Shown here: one piece after another, positions 62,873-64,000 of the stretch
How positions within the stretch are numbered: position 1 is the first letter of the stretch
How the letters are laid out: every line of letters starts with the position of its first letter
DNA from: Legionella fallonii LLAP-10
GTDB taxonomy: Bacteria > Pseudomonadota > Gammaproteobacteria > Legionellales > Legionellaceae
Assembly (NCBI RefSeq): GCF_000953135.1
Contig: NZ_LN614827.1
Location: 124,001-188,000, forward strand
Direction: 5' to 3'
Length of the DNA: 64,000 bases
Notes under the pieces: model-generated
The model's database searches: none
Told to the model about the DNA's origin: nothing
What the model saw: only the letters and a program-made list of their open reading frames with translations
Program-made: the position numbers and the translations under genes

Positions 62873-64000
62873 TGGGCACCTCTCTTTTTGCTCATAATGT
62901 TGTTCAAGGTATTAGCGTAGTGCGCAATCTCTTCTGCTGTACGCATTTCGGTCGCACAGATTAAAAGCGTATTAGCCAGTTGTGGGTAATGAACCGCTGG
63001 GGCATAACCTCCAGCAATGCCAGCCTCGGATAATTGGGCTAATACTTGCTCTACCGGTTGATTGAGTCTAATTAAGACTTCATGGAAAAATGGGGTGGTA
63101 AATACTGGTTCTATCCCCTCAATTTGCGTTAATGCATCCAACAACTCATGAGTATTATGATGACATTGACTTGCAACTTGATGTAACCCTTCTGCTCCCA
63201 ATAGACTCATATGGATGGTTGCAGCGGTAACTAATAATCCTTGGTTAGTACAAATGTTCGAAGTTGCTTTTGCGCGTCGAATATGTTGCTCGCGTGCTTG
63301 TAGGGTGAGGCTAAAACCGGTTTTTCCCTCTTTATCTACGGTACGCCCTATTAAACGCCCTGGCATTTGTCTTACATGGGCCATACGAGTACTTAAAAAA
63401 CCAAAATAAGGGCCACCTGATGCCATAGGCGAGCCTAATGGTTGTCCCTCTCCGCAAACAATATCAACGCCATGTTGCCCCCATAAACCGGGAGGGTTCA
63501 ATAGGGCGAGTGAAATGGGATTCACACAAGCGATGCTAATCGTTTTATTGTCATGAGCCCAATTGCTTAGCGCATCGACTTGTTCTAAACAACCAAAGAA
63601 GTTAGGTTGGGCAATCACTAAAGCAGTAATGTCTTCGCCATTATATTGCTCCAGGGTAGAAAGTGTGATGATCCCTTGTTGCTCATCAAACGGCAGAGTG
63701 AGCACTTCAATATGTTGATTACGCACTATCGTTTCAATAGTCTCACGGTAAAAGGGATGGATAGTCCCCGCTACCAGTACGCGATTGGTTTTACTGTGTT
63801 TATTGACGCGGACTGCCATTAAAACAGCTTCCGCTAAAGCGGTTGCTCCATCGTAGAGGGACGCGTTAGCGACTTCCATACCGGTTAGTTCACAAATCAT
63901 AGTTTGGTATTCATACAATAATTGTAATGTGCCTTGACTTGCTTCTGCCTGGTAGGGAGTATATGCAGTTAGAAACTCACCTCTTGAGGCTATATCCCAC
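62869..64000 (-). CDS. gcvPA: Glycine dehydrogenase (decarboxylating) subunit 1, C-terminal part
   Basis: The frame is open to the right edge of the window, so the N-terminus is missing; the upstream codons read [15 protein letters not shown], a conserved GcvPA block. Further motifs: [50 protein letters not shown], and SNICTNQG. The subunit forms the PLP-dependent P-protein with GcvPB. The TTG at 63916-63918 is not the true start. It overlaps the YciI-like gene by 4 bases. Confidence 0.95.
   Translation of the reverse strand, partial: WDIASRGEFLTAYTPYQAEASQGTLQLLYEYQTMICELTGMEVANASLYDGATALAEAVLMAVRVNKHSKTNRVLVAGTIHPFYRETIETIVRNQHIEVLTLPFDEQQGIITLSTLEQYNGEDITALVIAQPNFFGCLEQVDALSNWAHDNKTISIACVNPISLALLNPPGLWGQHGVDIVCGEGQPLGSPMASGGPYFGFLSTRMAHVRQMPGRLIGRTVDKEGKTGFSLTLQAREQHIRRAKATSNICTNQGLLVTAATIHMSLLGAEGLHQVASQCHHNTHELLDALTQIEGIEPVFTTPFFHEVLIRLNQPVEQVLAQLSEAGIAGGYAPAVHYPQLANTLLICATEMRTAEEIAHYANTLNNIMSKKRGAQ

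Noticed and set aside
1..64000. tRNA, rRNA, CRISPR arrays or prophage
   Set aside because: Gaps between genes were read for cloverleaf ends, repeated spacers and phage gene runs; none was found.

Overview
The window is a chromosomal segment from a gamma-proteobacterium, almost certainly a Legionella species. The signs are AT-rich codon use by eye, a Legionella-type cytosolic IMP/GMP 5'-nucleotidase, a WipA/WipB-like phosphatase, a tubulin-tyrosine-ligase-like protein, several large proteins with eukaryote-type enzyme folds, and an ordinary gamma-proteobacterial core (rnr, rlmB, rpiA, polA, lpxD, argR, gcvP). The exact species cannot be fixed from sequence alone. From memory, a bacterial TTL-domain protein was noted in L. 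longbeachae, which makes that part of the genus a reasonable guess.

Layout. 1-2.7 kb: end of rnr, then rlmB and rpiA in one overlapping run. 2.8-9.4 kb: a cN-II-like nucleotidase, a receiver-only protein, an exported Ntn hydrolase and a 982-residue TPR-like protein whose tail carries SILK and RVxF motifs, the two docking motifs of eukaryotic protein phosphatase 1. 9.5-13.2 kb: polA and lpxD. 13.6-20.7 kb: an outer-membrane barrel, a calpain-like protein with five degenerate helical repeats, a receiver protein and a PLP aminotransferase with a long C-terminal extension. 20.8-22.9 kb: a hybrid histidine kinase. 23-29 kb: a tightly packed biotin-independent malonate decarboxylase operon, mdcA-mdcCD(fused)-mdcE-mdcG-mdcB-mdcH. 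29-31 kb: an IS remnant, a miniature mobile element and a secreted cysteine-paired beta-propeller.

30.9-35 kb holds a translationally coupled four-gene set on the minus strand: KAS III, 3-beta-HSD-type reductase, MBL hydrolase and F390-synthetase-like adenylating enzyme. Its enzyme logic resembles OleA-OleD-OleC with the OleB alpha/beta hydrolase replaced by a metallo-hydrolase. Next come a GT4 glycosyltransferase, a PAP2-family membrane phosphatase and a DUF945 protein. 38.7-45.9 kb is an arginine region: a polar amino-acid ABC transporter, argG and a single gene encoding both ArgH and ArgF, with argR nearby and tandem ARG-box-like operators in front of both the transporter operon and argR.

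46-61 kb is mixed. It includes candidate effectors (a C-terminal hydrophobic-hairpin protein, a TTL-like protein, a PPP-family phosphatase), a class II cyclic-nucleotide phosphodiesterase, a FabF-like synthase, a double GNAT protein, a photolyase, a purine permease, an RMD1-family protein, an XRE-type regulator and a degenerate EAL-HDOD protein. 61.1-64 kb: gcvPB, a YciI-like gene and the start-less end of gcvPA.

Two families of short mobile elements are visible. One (three copies) shares ends like CGTCAGTTTCGGATAAG around different palindromic cargos, and two of its copies have 9-11 bp target duplications. The other (two copies) has TTAACRTGAGT-type ends and a conserved mini-ORF core. The calpain-like and WipB-like proteins share a C-terminal module around the residues HRGW. 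No tRNA, rRNA, CRISPR array or prophage was seen.
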